A stretch of DNA of 64,000 bases. It comes from DASUPK01 sp963815045 (GTDB taxonomy: Bacteria > Actinomycetota > Thermoleophilia > Solirubrobacterales > 70-9). The number at the start of each line of letters is the position of its first letter. Position 1 is the first letter of the stretch. The translations under genes and the position numbers were made by a program. Shown here piece by piece: positions 52,868 to 61,195 of the stretch. The DNA lies in assembly GCA_963815045.1 (NCBI GenBank), contig CAWFET010000002.1:310001-374000 (forward strand), in the 5' to 3' direction. The notes beneath the pieces are model-generated. The model was given only the letters and a program-made list of their open reading frames with translations. It was not told where the DNA came from and searched no databases.

Positions 52868-53584
52868 GTGAGTGCGCGCGAGTGGCGTGCCGTGCGAGAG
52901 GGGGAGACTCATGCGGCCACCAAGACATCAAACAGCAAGACCCCCGAGAGCTTCATAGTCGGAGTCGGAGCTTCGGGCGCTCTGCTTGCGGGTGCCGCCA
53001 TCGTCTTCGTGACGCTGGTCGGTCTCGTCTCGTTCAATGTCTGGCCCACGGGAAATGAGACTGCCGCGGGCATCAACGTCGAGCTCAGCACCGCGAACCC
53101 GTCCGGCTCCTCGGCCGGTCAGGCCACGCCGGTGAGCGCGGCGGCGGGCCAGGTCGCCTCGACTTCGGTGAACGGAGGCCCCGCCGGCGGCGGCGCGGCG
53201 GCCCCCAAGACCGGTGGAGGCAACGGCGGCCAGGGCGGCGGCAACGGGGGCCAGCCCCAGGGCGGCCTGGTCAACCCGCCCGCGACGACCCCGCCGACGA
53301 CTGACACCGGTGGGAGCGGCGGCTCCGGGACCGACACCAGGGTCCCGGGGACGGCGAGCAAGAGCCCCTCGCATCCGGTTCATCCATCGCACCCGGACAG
53401 CTCTCACGGCAACGTGGGCGGCGGGACGAACGGCAAGGAAGACCCGAACTCGGGCAATGACAGTCACGTCGTGACGGGCAAGGGGCCGATCGCAAGGCCG
53501 CCTCGCCCCTCGAGCAGCACTCCGGGGAGCACCGACTTCTCCGACAGCGGCCGGGGCCACAGCTCCGGTCACCACGGCCACTAG
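52868..53584 (+). CDS. Single-pass protein with GASGAL membrane segment, His/Gly/Pro-rich exterior (copy 1)
   Basis: 238 residues, GTG start. One membrane segment (about residues 30-58; FIVGVGASGALLAGAAIVFV then TLVGLVSFNVWP), then about 180 low-complexity residues rich in Gly, Pro, Ser, His and Thr. A paralog follows at once. No catalytic or binding motif is seen outside the membrane segment. The 119-bp gap before it holds a weak CCCC/GGGG hairpin. Functions in the envelope are inferred from position after an M23 peptidase. Confidence 0.75.
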   Translation: MSAREWRAVREGETHAATKTSNSKTPESFIVGVGASGALLAGAAIVFVTLVGLVSFNVWPTGNETAAGINVELSTANPSGSSAGQATPVSAAAGQVASTSVNGGPAGGGAAAPKTGGGNGGQGGGNGGQPQGGLVNPPATTPPTTDTGGSGGSGTDTRVPGTASKSPSHPVHPSHPDSSHGNVGGGTNGKEDPNSGNDSHVVTGKGPIARPPRPSSSTPGSTDFSDSGRGHSSGHHGH

Positions 53585-53598
53585 CCTCGACGCTTCGG

Positions 53599-54195
53599 GT
53601 GCCGTTCTTCGACGCGAAGCCGCGTAGCTGGGAGGCCTATCTCGCCGGGATCGGGGCGAGCGGGGCGCTGATGGCGAGCGCGTTCGTGCTCTTCGTGATC
53701 CTGGTCGGCCTGGTCACCTTCAGCGCCTGGCCACATCCCGGCTCGCTTTTCGGCGACGACGGCGGTCCCGATGTCGCGCTGCAGGAGACCGCCACTCCGC
53801 CCCCGGCGCACCGAACCGCCCAGTCCGGAGGGCTCAACCTGGTGAAGGTGGTAGGCGCAGGCACCGGCCGCAGCACCGCAGGTTCGCCGAACCAGAACCA
53901 GCCGAGGGTCCATGGCGGCGGATCCGCCGACGGGCTGATTCCGGGTGGCGGCTCGGACACCAACGGAGCCCGTGGCGGTCAGCCGCCGGGAGGCGAGCCG
54001 GCACCGCCCTCGGCGCCCAGTCGGAGCAACCCCGTCAGCCAGGCCGTATCGGGCGTCGGCAACACCCTGCAGAGCGACACCGACAGCCTCGGTGACAGCC
54101 TGGGCGGCAGCAGTTCCCCCGGTCTCGGGGGCGTGGTCGGCGGGCTCGGCAAGACGCTCAACAACACCCTGCAGGGCCTGGCCGGCAACCACTAG
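53599..54195 (+). CDS. Single-pass protein with GASGAL membrane segment (copy 2)
   Basis: 198 residues, GTG start 14 bp after copy 1. The membrane segment (AYLAGIGASGALMASAFVLF, then VILVGLVTFSAWP) matches copy 1 almost position by position, while the outer part is different: Asn/Gln/Gly/Ser rich with a C-terminal amphipathic stretch (SGVGNTLQSDTDSLGDSLGG, GGVVGGLGKTLNNTLQGLAG). The tandem pair probably arose by duplication. Its end overlaps the convergent hydrolase by 4 bp. Confidence 0.75.
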   Translation: MPFFDAKPRSWEAYLAGIGASGALMASAFVLFVILVGLVTFSAWPHPGSLFGDDGGPDVALQETATPPPAHRTAQSGGLNLVKVVGAGTGRSTAGSPNQNQPRVHGGGSADGLIPGGGSDTNGARGGQPPGGEPAPPSAPSRSNPVSQAVSGVGNTLQSDTDSLGDSLGGSSSPGLGGVVGGLGKTLNNTLQGLAGNH

Positions 54196-54929
54196 CCGCC
54201 GGCGGCAGCCCGCAGCTCGCGCTCCAGCCAGCGCAGCGCGACGCCCTGCAGCTCGGCGTCGTGCTGAACCGTCGTGTGCGCCCCGCCCGGGGCGATCATC
54301 AGCTTCCGCGGCCCGCCCGCCCGCTCGTACAGCTCCTCCGAGTGATCGCTCGGGATCTGCGTGTCCCCCTCGGCATGCATCAGGACGAGCGGGCGCCCGG
54401 CGATCCGCTCGACCGCCTCACCGACGTCCTGGGCCAGGAGCCATGCCTCCAGGTCGACGGGATCTCCGGCTCGCATGTCGAAGCGGCCGCTTCGCACTCC
54501 CCGCGCGAGATGGTCCTCTGCGGCGGGGCAGATGGCGATCACGCCGGCGATCTCGGGGGCCGCCGCGGCGGCGCAGATGGCGAGGAAGCCGCCGAGGCTC
54601 GAGCCGCGCACGGCGACCCGGCCCTCGTCCACCCCGGGTTGGACCTCGAGCAGGTGCACCATCGAGATCACCGCATCGACCGCCGCTCCGGTCATCTCCG
54701 GCTCGGATTCACCATGGCCGGGGAGGTCGAACGTCAGGGCCGCCCAGCCGCTCGCGTTCGCCATGCGTGCGAAGTCGGCATGGTTCTCCTTGCGGGACCC
54801 GGCCCCGTGGACGACCACGACCCCCGGGAAGGGCGGCTCGTCATCCGGCAGCCAGAGCGCATAGGAGAGCCCGTTGTGGGTGTCCTCGCGGTCGGGGCCA
54901 GGGGGCATCGACCGGTCCATTGCGGGCAT
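54192..54929 (-). CDS. Alpha/beta hydrolase (dienelactone-hydrolase-like)
   Basis: 245 residues from ATG 54929; ATG 54920 or 54908 would also fit and 55010 would overlap lysA. Seen: VVVVHGAGSRKENHADFARM oxyanion region, nucleophile elbow RGSSLGGFLAI, acid in MHAEGDTQIPSDHS and His in GGAHTTVQHDAE. Small, no lid or signal. Likely a cytoplasmic esterase of unknown substrate. Confidence 0.87.
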   Translation of the reverse strand: MPAMDRSMPPGPDREDTHNGLSYALWLPDDEPPFPGVVVVHGAGSRKENHADFARMANASGWAALTFDLPGHGESEPEMTGAAVDAVISMVHLLEVQPGVDEGRVAVRGSSLGGFLAICAAAAAPEIAGVIAICPAAEDHLARGVRSGRFDMRAGDPVDLEAWLLAQDVGEAVERIAGRPLVLMHAEGDTQIPSDHSEELYERAGGPRKLMIAPGGAHTTVQHDAELQGVALRWLERELRAAAGG

Positions 54930-54960
54930 TCTGCTCGTTCCCGTCAGAATTGCCTCTCCC

Positions 54961-56283
54961 ATGAACGTGGAAGCCGAAAGCTCAGGGCCCGTGACGGCCA
55001 CCGACCCCATCGCCGCTTCGCCGGTCTATCCGGCCGGCTCGCGCGTGAACGAGCTCGGACATCTCGAGGTGGCGGGGTGCGACGTCGTCGAGCTCGCCGA
55101 GCGTTTCGGCACCCCCGCCTACATCTACGCGGAGGACGACATCCGGCGACGCGCGGAGGAGTACCTGCGCGCCTTCGCCGAGCGGACGAGCTCCTATGAG
55201 GTGATCTACGCGAGCAAGTCGCTTCCCTGCACGGCCGCCTACCGGCTGATGCGCGACGCGGGTCTCTCCGTGGACGTGGCCTCCGGGGGCGAGCTTCACA
55301 TGGCGCTCGCCGCCGGATTCGATCCAGCCAGGATCCACATGCACGGCAACAACAAGACCCAGCATGAACTTCGGTACGCGTTCGACTCAGGGGTCGGCCA
55401 CCTGATCCTCGACTCGTTCGATGAGATCGAGCTCGCCGACCGTCTGCTCGACAGGCCGCAGAGGGTCCTGATCAGGGTGACGCCGGGGATCAAGCCGTCG
55501 ACCCACGACTACGTGCAGACCGGCCAGCTCGACTCGAAGTTCGGCTTCGGCCTCGCGGACCGTCTCGCCGAGCGGGCCGTGGAGCGGGTGCGCGGGTCGC
55601 AGAACCTCGAGCTGGTCGGGCTCCATGCCCACATCGGATCCCAGATCTTCGAGCTCGAGCCCTACGTGAAGGCGATCGAGGTGATCGCGGAGTTCTGCGA
55701 CTCGGTCGACCTCGCTCCCGAGCTGCTCAATGTCGGGGGAGGGCTCGGGATCGCGTACCTGGACTCGGACGAGCCGCCGTCGATCGAGGACTACGTCGAC
55801 GTCAAGGTGCGCGGCGTCCAGCGCGTCTTCGACCCCGCGCCGCGGGTCCTGGTGGAGCCCGGCCGTTCGCTGGTCGGCAATGCCGGCGTGACCGCCTACC
55901 GCGTCGGGACGGTGAAGGAGATTCCCGGGGTCCGGACCTACGTCGCAGTCGACGGGGGAATGTCGGACAACCTGCGCCCGATGCTCTACGGCTCGCGGTA
56001 CGAGGCCGTGATCGCCGACCGGGCTGCCGAGACTCGCGACCGGCCGGCGACGGTCGCGGGTATGCACTGTGAGTCGGGTGACGTCCTCGTCCGCGATGCC
56101 GAGCTGGCCGCCCCGCAAGTCGGCGACGTGCTCGTCACTCCCGCCACGGGCGCGTACGGTCACGCGATGGCGAACAACTACAACGGCGTGCCGAGGCCGC
56201 CGGTGATCTTCTGCCGCGACGGCGAGGCGAGGGTCGTCGTCCGGCGCGAGACCTGGGACGACCTGCTCAGCAGGGACACGTGA
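54961..56283 (+). CDS. lysA: Diaminopimelate decarboxylase
   Basis: Last step of lysine synthesis: meso-DAP to L-lysine, PLP-dependent. 440 residues from ATG 54961. Seen: PLP lysine in VIYASKSLPC, HIGSQIFELEPYV, LNVGGGLGIAYL, EPGRSLVGNAG and MHCESGDVL with the active-site Cys. It is followed directly by hom and thrC, so DAP/lysine and threonine branches are cotranscribed here. The TGA overlaps the hom start. Confidence 0.96.
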   Translation: MNVEAESSGPVTATDPIAASPVYPAGSRVNELGHLEVAGCDVVELAERFGTPAYIYAEDDIRRRAEEYLRAFAERTSSYEVIYASKSLPCTAAYRLMRDAGLSVDVASGGELHMALAAGFDPARIHMHGNNKTQHELRYAFDSGVGHLILDSFDEIELADRLLDRPQRVLIRVTPGIKPSTHDYVQTGQLDSKFGFGLADRLAERAVERVRGSQNLELVGLHAHIGSQIFELEPYVKAIEVIAEFCDSVDLAPELLNVGGGLGIAYLDSDEPPSIEDYVDVKVRGVQRVFDPAPRVLVEPGRSLVGNAGVTAYRVGTVKEIPGVRTYVAVDGGMSDNLRPMLYGSRYEAVIADRAAETRDRPATVAGMHCESGDVLVRDAELAAPQVGDVLVTPATGAYGHAMANNYNGVPRPPVIFCRDGEARVVVRRETWDDLLSRDT

Positions 56284-57509
56284 TGGCAGACACGGTGAAC
56301 GTCGGGATCCTCGGCCAGGGGACCGTGGGCGGTGCTTTCAGGCGCCTGCTCAACGAGCGAGCGGGCATGGTCGAGGAGGTCTCGGGCCGTCGCCCGAAGG
56401 TGAGCGGCGTCCTCAGTCGTGCCAAGGGTGACTTCGACCGCATCCTGTCCCGCAGCGACATCGTGGTGGAGCTGATCGGCGGCATCGACCCGGCGCTCGA
56501 CTACGTCACCCGCGCCCTGCGGGAGGGCAAGCACGTCGTCACCGCCAACAAGCAGCTGCTGGCCCAGCATGGGGAGGAGCTGGTCGAGGCGGCTCGCAAG
56601 GGCGGCGCGCAGCTCCGCTTCGAGGCCGCGGTCGCCGGCGCGATCCCGGTGATCCGCGTCGTCCAGGAGAGCCTCGGCGCGATCCCGATCGAGAAGGTGT
56701 TCGGGATCGTCAACGGCACGACCAACTACATCCTCACCGAGATGACCCGCAGCGGCCTCTCCTATGAGGAGGCATTGGCGCAGGCTCAGGACCTCGGCTA
56801 CGCGGAGGCGGACCCGACCGACGACGTCGGTGGCGCGGACGCCGCGGCGAAGATGGCGATCCTCGCCCGCCTCGCCTTCGGCGCCCCGGTGAAGCTCCGG
56901 GACGTCCCCTACGAGGGCATCGAGCGGATCAAGCCCGACGACATCGCCTACGCGAAGGAGCTCGGGCTCTCGCTGAAGCTCCTCGGTGTCGCGGAGCGGA
57001 TCGGCGAGGCCGAGATCAGCGTTCGGGTCTTCCCCTGCTTCCTCTACCCGGGCCATCCGCTCTCCCCGATCGAGGGCCCCTTCAACGCGGTGATGGTGGA
57101 GTCACCCGCGATCACTGAGATCACCATGTCCGGCCCCGGCGCAGGCGGCCTGGAGACCGCGGCCGCCGTGCTCGGCGACGTCGTCTCCGTGATCGGCGGC
57201 GGCTCGCCGCTCTTCGAGGAGAACGCGAGGTTGCGGATCGCGAAGGACGTGGAGATGGCGTTCTACCTCCACCTCGAGGTCGACGACGAGCCCGGTGTGC
57301 TCGCCCGGGTCGCGGAGGTGCTCGGCGACAACGGGGTCTCTGTCCGTAGCGTCGTCCAGCGCGGCCTCGGCGGCGAGGCCCAGCTGATCATGGTCATGCA
57401 CCAGGTCAGCGAGAAGAAGTTCGCCGCGGCCCTGCGGCGGATCGCCAAGCTCAGGTTCCTGCGCTCGCCACCTCGCTCGATCCGCGTGATCGAAAAAGAG
57501 TTCGGCTAG
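56283..57509 (+). CDS. hom: Homoserine dehydrogenase
   Basis: Aspartate pathway: aspartate semialdehyde to homoserine with NAD(P)H. 408 residues from ATG 56283 (GTG 56280 is also possible). Seen: GILGQGTVGGAFRRLLNERA, VTANKQLLAQHGEELV (catalytic Lys), GIVNGTTNYILTEMTRSG and AKMAILARLAFGAPV; C-terminal ACT domain from about 330 (DDEPGVLARVAEVLGDNGVS), which should allow feedback by threonine. The stop lies at the thrC ATG without a gap. Confidence 0.97.
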   Translation: MADTVNVGILGQGTVGGAFRRLLNERAGMVEEVSGRRPKVSGVLSRAKGDFDRILSRSDIVVELIGGIDPALDYVTRALREGKHVVTANKQLLAQHGEELVEAARKGGAQLRFEAAVAGAIPVIRVVQESLGAIPIEKVFGIVNGTTNYILTEMTRSGLSYEEALAQAQDLGYAEADPTDDVGGADAAAKMAILARLAFGAPVKLRDVPYEGIERIKPDDIAYAKELGLSLKLLGVAERIGEAEISVRVFPCFLYPGHPLSPIEGPFNAVMVESPAITEITMSGPGAGGLETAAAVLGDVVSVIGGGSPLFEENARLRIAKDVEMAFYLHLEVDDEPGVLARVAEVLGDNGVSVRSVVQRGLGGEAQLIMVMHQVSEKKFAAALRRIAKLRFLRSPPRSIRVIEKEFG

Positions 57510-58544
57510 ATGCCGACCCCCCTGATCGAGCGCTACCGCGATCGCCTGCCCCTCGAGGAGGGGGATCCGATCGTGACGCTGAACGAGGGCTCGACGCCGC
57601 TGATCCACTCTCCCCGCCTCTCCGAGCGGGTGGAGGCCGACGTCCACCTCAAGTTCGAGGGCGCCAACCCGACCGGCAGCTTCAAGGACCGCGGAATGAC
57701 CGTGGCGGTCTCCCGCGCGAAGGGCTCCGGGGCCGAGGCGATCATCTGCGCCTCCACCGGCAACACGGCCGCGAGCTGCGCCGCCTACGCAGCGCGGGCG
57801 GGCATGCGCGGCGCGGTGATCGTCCCCGAGGGGAAGATCGCGATCGGCAAGCTCGCTCAGGCGCTGATGCATGGCGCCCGGGTGATCGCGCTGGAGGGGA
57901 ACTTCGACCAGGCCCTGGAGATCGTCCGGGAGATCGCCAAGAAGCACCCAGTCGAGCTGGTCAACTCCGTCAACCCCTGGCGCATCGAGGGGCAGAAGAC
58001 GGCCGCCTTCGAGACCTGCGACGAGCTGGGCCAGGCGCCCGCCGCCCTCGCCATCCCCGTCGGCAACGCGGGCAACGTCACCTCCTGGTGGAAGGGGTTC
58101 CAGGAGTACGGCGAGTCGCCGGTCCTCTACGGCTTCCAGGCGGAGGGCGCGGCGCCCCTGGTGGAGGGGCATCCGATCGAGAACCCGGAGACGGTCGCCT
58201 CGGCGATCCGGATCGGCAATCCCGCCCGCTGGGAGGAGGCGATGAACGCCTTCACGGCGTCCCGCGGCCGCGTCGCGGCGGTCTCCGACCAGCAGATCCT
58301 CGAGGCGTACCACTGGCTTGCCTCGAGCGAGGGTGTCTTCTGCGAGCCCGCATCCGCGGCGTCGGTGGCGGGCCTGCTGGCCCACGGGCTTCCCGTGGCC
58401 GAGGGAATGGACAAGCCCGAGACGATCGTCTGCGTGCTCACCGGCCACGGGCTCAAGGACCCTGACACGGCCCTCGGCAAGGCGCCTGCTGTGAGGGGTT
58501 GCAAGGCCGATCTGTCCAGCGTCGAAAAGGCGGTATTTGACTAG
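57510..58544 (+). CDS. thrC: Threonine synthase
   Basis: PLP enzyme converting O-phosphohomoserine to threonine. 344 residues, the short type of threonine synthase seen in Actinobacteria. Seen: PLP lysine in NPTGSFKDRGMTVAVSRA, STGNTAASCAAYAA, VGNAGNVTSWWKGFQEYG and CEPASAASVAGLLAHGL. ATG directly follows the hom stop. thrB, the preceding pathway step, is separated by a secreted-protein gene. Confidence 0.97.
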   Translation: MPTPLIERYRDRLPLEEGDPIVTLNEGSTPLIHSPRLSERVEADVHLKFEGANPTGSFKDRGMTVAVSRAKGSGAEAIICASTGNTAASCAAYAARAGMRGAVIVPEGKIAIGKLAQALMHGARVIALEGNFDQALEIVREIAKKHPVELVNSVNPWRIEGQKTAAFETCDELGQAPAALAIPVGNAGNVTSWWKGFQEYGESPVLYGFQAEGAAPLVEGHPIENPETVASAIRIGNPARWEEAMNAFTASRGRVAAVSDQQILEAYHWLASSEGVFCEPASAASVAGLLAHGLPVAEGMDKPETIVCVLTGHGLKDPDTALGKAPAVRGCKADLSSVEKAVFD

Positions 58545-58563
58545 CCGTGTCAATGGCTAGGCT
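58537..58563 (+). promoter_or_regulatory. Promoter TTGACT-15-TAGGCT before the propeller gene
   Basis: The -35 (58537-58542) overlaps the thrC stop region; the -10 TAGGCT is the same hexamer as in the SigH-like gene promoter. It predicts a leader of about 20 nt ending in AAGGAG and the ATG at 58590. Confidence 0.55.
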
Positions 58564-58589
58564 GGCCCCTGTCGAGTCCAAGGAGAGGC

Positions 58590-58681
58590 ATGACGAGCTT
58601 CGTGCTTGCCAGGGGGACCCGACATAGGAGAGCGCCGCATCGATCGCGCTCGTCGCGACGGCGCTGACGCTCGTCGCATGG
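58590..58681 (+). other. Signal-peptide part of the propeller gene, out of frame
   Basis: ATG 58590 has a strong AAGGAGAGG ribosome site and reads TSFVLARGTRHRRAPHR, a typical n-region, but ends at a TGA in that frame. The hydrophobic core and cleavage site (ASIALVATALTLVAW, then GAPRAHA) lie in the frame of the 58682 ORF, which itself has an in-frame TAG at 58625-58627. A one-base shift near 58628-58640 would join them. Confidence 0.6.
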
Positions 58682-59833
58682 ATGGGTGCGCCGCGAGCCC
58701 ACGCCTTCATCTACTGGAGCAACTTCGGCAACGCCGACCGGACGACGATCGGCCGCGCGGACAGCGACGGCCTGAACATCAACACGGACTTCATCACCGG
58801 CGCCGATGCGCCGTGCGGGGTCGCCGTGGACGACAACCAGCTCTACTGGTCGAACTACAACTCAACGGGCGGCCCAAGCTCGATCGGGCGCTCCGACCTG
58901 GACGGCGGCAGCGTCAACCAGTCCTTCATCGCCCTGTCGGCGCCGGCGGTCTGCGGCGTCGCGGTGGACACGGACAACCTCTACTGGTCGGCGACCGGCC
59001 ACGGGTCCGGGGGCGCCATCGGGCAGGCCGGCCTCGACGGCCTGAACGTGAACGAGTCCTTCATCGGCGGCACCCACGGGCCCTGCGGAGTCGGCATCAA
59101 CTCGAACAGCATCTTCTGGGCGAACAACGGCAACGGGACGATCGGCCGCTCCGACCGGAACGGAGGAAGCGTCGACCAGAGCTTCATCACCGGCGGCTCG
59201 GAGACGTGTGGCGTCGACGCGAACGAGAACTACGTCTACTGGACCAACTTCAACGACGGCACGATCGGCCGGGCGCAGGTGGACGGCAGCGGCGTGGACC
59301 AGACCTTCATCACCGGCGCCAACAATCCCTGCGGCGTCGCGATCGATGCCGATCACATCTACTGGGCGCAGTTCTCCGACGGGGGTATCGGCCGCGCCGA
59401 CCTCGACGGCGGCAACGTGGACCAGAACTTCATGCACTTCCCCGGCAATCCCTGCGGGATCGCGGTCACCCACACGCTCCCCCCACCGCCCCCGCCTCCA
59501 CCTCCGCCTCCGCCACCCACGCCGACGGCCGCCCCGTTCAACGACTTCGGCTTCAAGAAGGTGAAGAAGAACTCCAAAACGGGGACCGCGAAGCTCGTGC
59601 TCAACCTGCCGGGCGCGGGCAGCGTTGCGATCGAAGGGCAGGGCGTGGAGGCGGTGACGAAGGATGCGACCGCGGCCGGGCTCCTCCCGGTCACGATCCG
59701 GGCGACGGGCTCCGCCAGGGCCCGGCTCGAGTCCGATGGCAGGGTCCGGGTGTCCGTCGTCGCCACCTTCACCCCGTCCGGCGGAGACGCCCACTCGAAG
59801 AGCAAGCGCATCACCCTGCTGCTCAAGCTCTGA
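58682..59833 (+). CDS. Secreted YWTD-like beta-propeller protein (frameshifted at the signal)
   Basis: The open part from ATG 58682 gives 383 residues. About six repeats of IYWSNFGN...TTIGRADSDG form (about residues 9-265; repeats of YW, TIGR and DG with CGVAVD between) resembling LDL-receptor-type YWTD or NHL-like propellers. Then a run of 13 prolines near 269-281 and a final beta-rich domain (about 290-383; TKDATAAGLLPVTIRATGSA). The complete gene probably starts at 58590 and needs a frame correction. It interrupts the thr genes and may be unrelated to them. No catalytic site. Confidence 0.75.
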   Translation: MGAPRAHAFIYWSNFGNADRTTIGRADSDGLNINTDFITGADAPCGVAVDDNQLYWSNYNSTGGPSSIGRSDLDGGSVNQSFIALSAPAVCGVAVDTDNLYWSATGHGSGGAIGQAGLDGLNVNESFIGGTHGPCGVGINSNSIFWANNGNGTIGRSDRNGGSVDQSFITGGSETCGVDANENYVYWTNFNDGTIGRAQVDGSGVDQTFITGANNPCGVAIDADHIYWAQFSDGGIGRADLDGGNVDQNFMHFPGNPCGIAVTHTLPPPPPPPPPPPPPTPTAAPFNDFGFKKVKKNSKTGTAKLVLNLPGAGSVAIEGQGVEAVTKDATAAGLLPVTIRATGSARARLESDGRVRVSVVATFTPSGGDAHSKSKRITLLLKL

Positions 59834-59864
59834 CCCTCGGCTCATAGGTCTCCGCTGCGCCGGA

Positions 59865-59870
59865 TAGCCT
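59865..59870 (+). promoter_or_regulatory. -10-like TAGCCT before thrB
   Basis: TAGCCT, then GCGGCC, then ATG at 59877. It suggests thrB has its own leaderless transcript despite lying downstream of lysA-hom-thrC. Confidence 0.5.
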
Positions 59871-59876
59871 GCGGCC

Positions 59877-60755
59877 ATGACCGCGCGGCGAAGGCTGGTC
59901 AAGGTGCCGGCCTCCTCGGCCAACCTCGGCCCGGGATACGACGTTCTGGCCGCTGCCCTCGCGATGCACCTCGAGCTCGAGGTGGAGGAATCCGGGACCT
60001 TCTCGGTCGAGGCGGACGGGCTGGCGGTGCCCCTCGATCGCTCGAACCTCTGCGTGCGTGCCTTCGAATCCCTGCGGCCGGCGGACGGAATCGCCTTCCG
60101 GATCAAGAGCGAGATCCCCCTGGCCGCGGGGCTCGGCTCGAGCGCCGCGGCGATCGTCGGCGGGCTGCTCGCGGCCGACCATCTCTACGAGCTCGCTCAG
60201 GAGCCGGAGGACATCCTGATCAGAGCCGCCGAGATGGAGGGACACCCCGACAACGTGGCCGCCGCTCTCTACGGCGGCTTCGTCGTCTGCGCCCAGGACG
60301 ACGGGGCCCTGACCTCGACGCGCCTCGATCCGCCCCAGGGCGTCGAGGCGGTGGTCGTGATCCCGGGCGAACAGGTGCCGACCGAGGAGGCCCGCAAGGC
60401 GATCCCGGATCTGGTTCCGCTCGCGGACGCCGTTGCCAACGTCTCCGCGGCCTCGGAGCTCGTTCTGGGCATTCAGCGCTCGGACCTGACGCTGATCGGG
60501 CGGGGACTGACCGACCGCCTCCATCAGCCACACCGGGCACATCTGTATCCGCGCTCGATGGAGATCGTGGCGGAGGCCCCGCGGATGGGCGCCATCGGCG
60601 CGACGATCTCGGGCGCCGGCCCGACGGTGCTCGTCTGGACCTTCTGGCAGAGCACCGGCGAGGTGATGAAGGCCCTCAACGAGCGCGTCGGGGACTGGGC
60701 GGAGGTCCGCCGCGTGCCGTTCTCGCCGATGGGCGCAGACGTGCCGGAGCTGTGA
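59877..60755 (+). CDS. thrB: Homoserine kinase
   Basis: GHMP kinase phosphorylating homoserine for threonine synthesis. 292 residues with VKVPASSANLGPGYDVLAAA at the start, the ATP loop IPLAAGLGSSAAAIVGGLLA near 83-102, EGHPDNVAAALYGGFVV, and the GHMP C-terminal ATISGAGPTVLVWTF. The start lies 44 bp after the propeller gene. Its stop overlaps the GTG of the next ORF. Confidence 0.96.
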   Translation: MTARRRLVKVPASSANLGPGYDVLAAALAMHLELEVEESGTFSVEADGLAVPLDRSNLCVRAFESLRPADGIAFRIKSEIPLAAGLGSSAAAIVGGLLAADHLYELAQEPEDILIRAAEMEGHPDNVAAALYGGFVVCAQDDGALTSTRLDPPQGVEAVVVIPGEQVPTEEARKAIPDLVPLADAVANVSAASELVLGIQRSDLTLIGRGLTDRLHQPHRAHLYPRSMEIVAEAPRMGAIGATISGAGPTVLVWTFWQSTGEVMKALNERVGDWAEVRRVPFSPMGADVPEL

Positions 60756-61081
60756 GCGGCGAGAACGGCAGCTCGATGTCGCTGTGGTCGGAGGACTCGT
60801 TCCTCTCGATCGCATCGAAGGGATCCGTGCTCTCGATCGGCTCGGTCGGCTCGTTCGCCTCGATCGGCTCGATCGGCTCCGCCGGTTCGGCGTTCTCGGT
60901 CGCCTCGGCGGGCTCAGCCGGATCAGCGATGTCCTTCGCTTCCGCCGGGTCGGTGCTTTCCGCGCAGGCTCGCGACTCGATCCTGGGGGAGCCCGGGCGA
61001 AGCGAGGCGGGGCTGCTGGCGGCGGGAATCCTGGTCGCCTGTGGGGCGGCGATCGCCGGCTGGGCGATCTGGCGCCGCTGA
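60752..61081 (+). CDS. Ser/Gly/Ala-repeat protein with C-terminal membrane helix
   Basis: 109 residues, GTG start overlapping the thrB stop by 4 bp. Residues about 15-70 are built from short Ser-rich repeats (SIGSVGSFASIGSIGSAGSA, then AFSVASAGSAGSAMSFASAG), then a C-terminal hydrophobic helix (about 87-104; AGLLAAGILVACGAAIAGWA) with RR at the end, a tail-anchor-like topology. The repeat regularity suggests a beta-solenoid or a flexible linker. No homolog named. Possibly cotranslated with thrB only by position. Confidence 0.65.
   Translation: MSGENGSSMSLWSEDSFLSIASKGSVLSIGSVGSFASIGSIGSAGSAFSVASAGSAGSAMSFASAGSVLSAQARDSILGEPGRSEAGLLAAGILVACGAAIAGWAIWRR
60795..60955. repeat. Degenerate TCGGCTCG/GCCTCG-type repeats in the SG-rich gene
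   Basis: The coding DNA is a run of 9- to 12-bp units such as TCGATCGGCTCGGTCGGCTC and its variants, matching the Ser-Ile-Gly-Ser and Ser-Ala-Gly-Ser motifs. Confidence 0.6.
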
Positions 61082-61135
61082 TGCGAGGGTGCTCCGAGCG
61101 CTAGCGAGGAGCAACCCGTGTGATGAAGAAGACAA

Positions 61136-61187
61136 CCGGAAGGGACGACCCCGCAGCGTCCGGTAGGCCGCGGGGCCGCCCTTCCGG
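61136..61187. terminator. Long hairpin between thrB operon and a convergent small gene
   Basis: Arms 61136-61157 and 61167-61187 pair over about 20 bp with three mismatches (CCGGAAGGG...CCCTTCCGG outer part), closing on a loop of about ten bases. It lies between convergent genes and could end both. Confidence 0.7.
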
Positions 61188-61195
61188 ATCCCCGA

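Noticed and set aside
59478..59520. CCCCCGCCTCC run as a microsatellite or structural element
   Set aside because: It codes the polyproline linker of the propeller protein and needs no other explanation.
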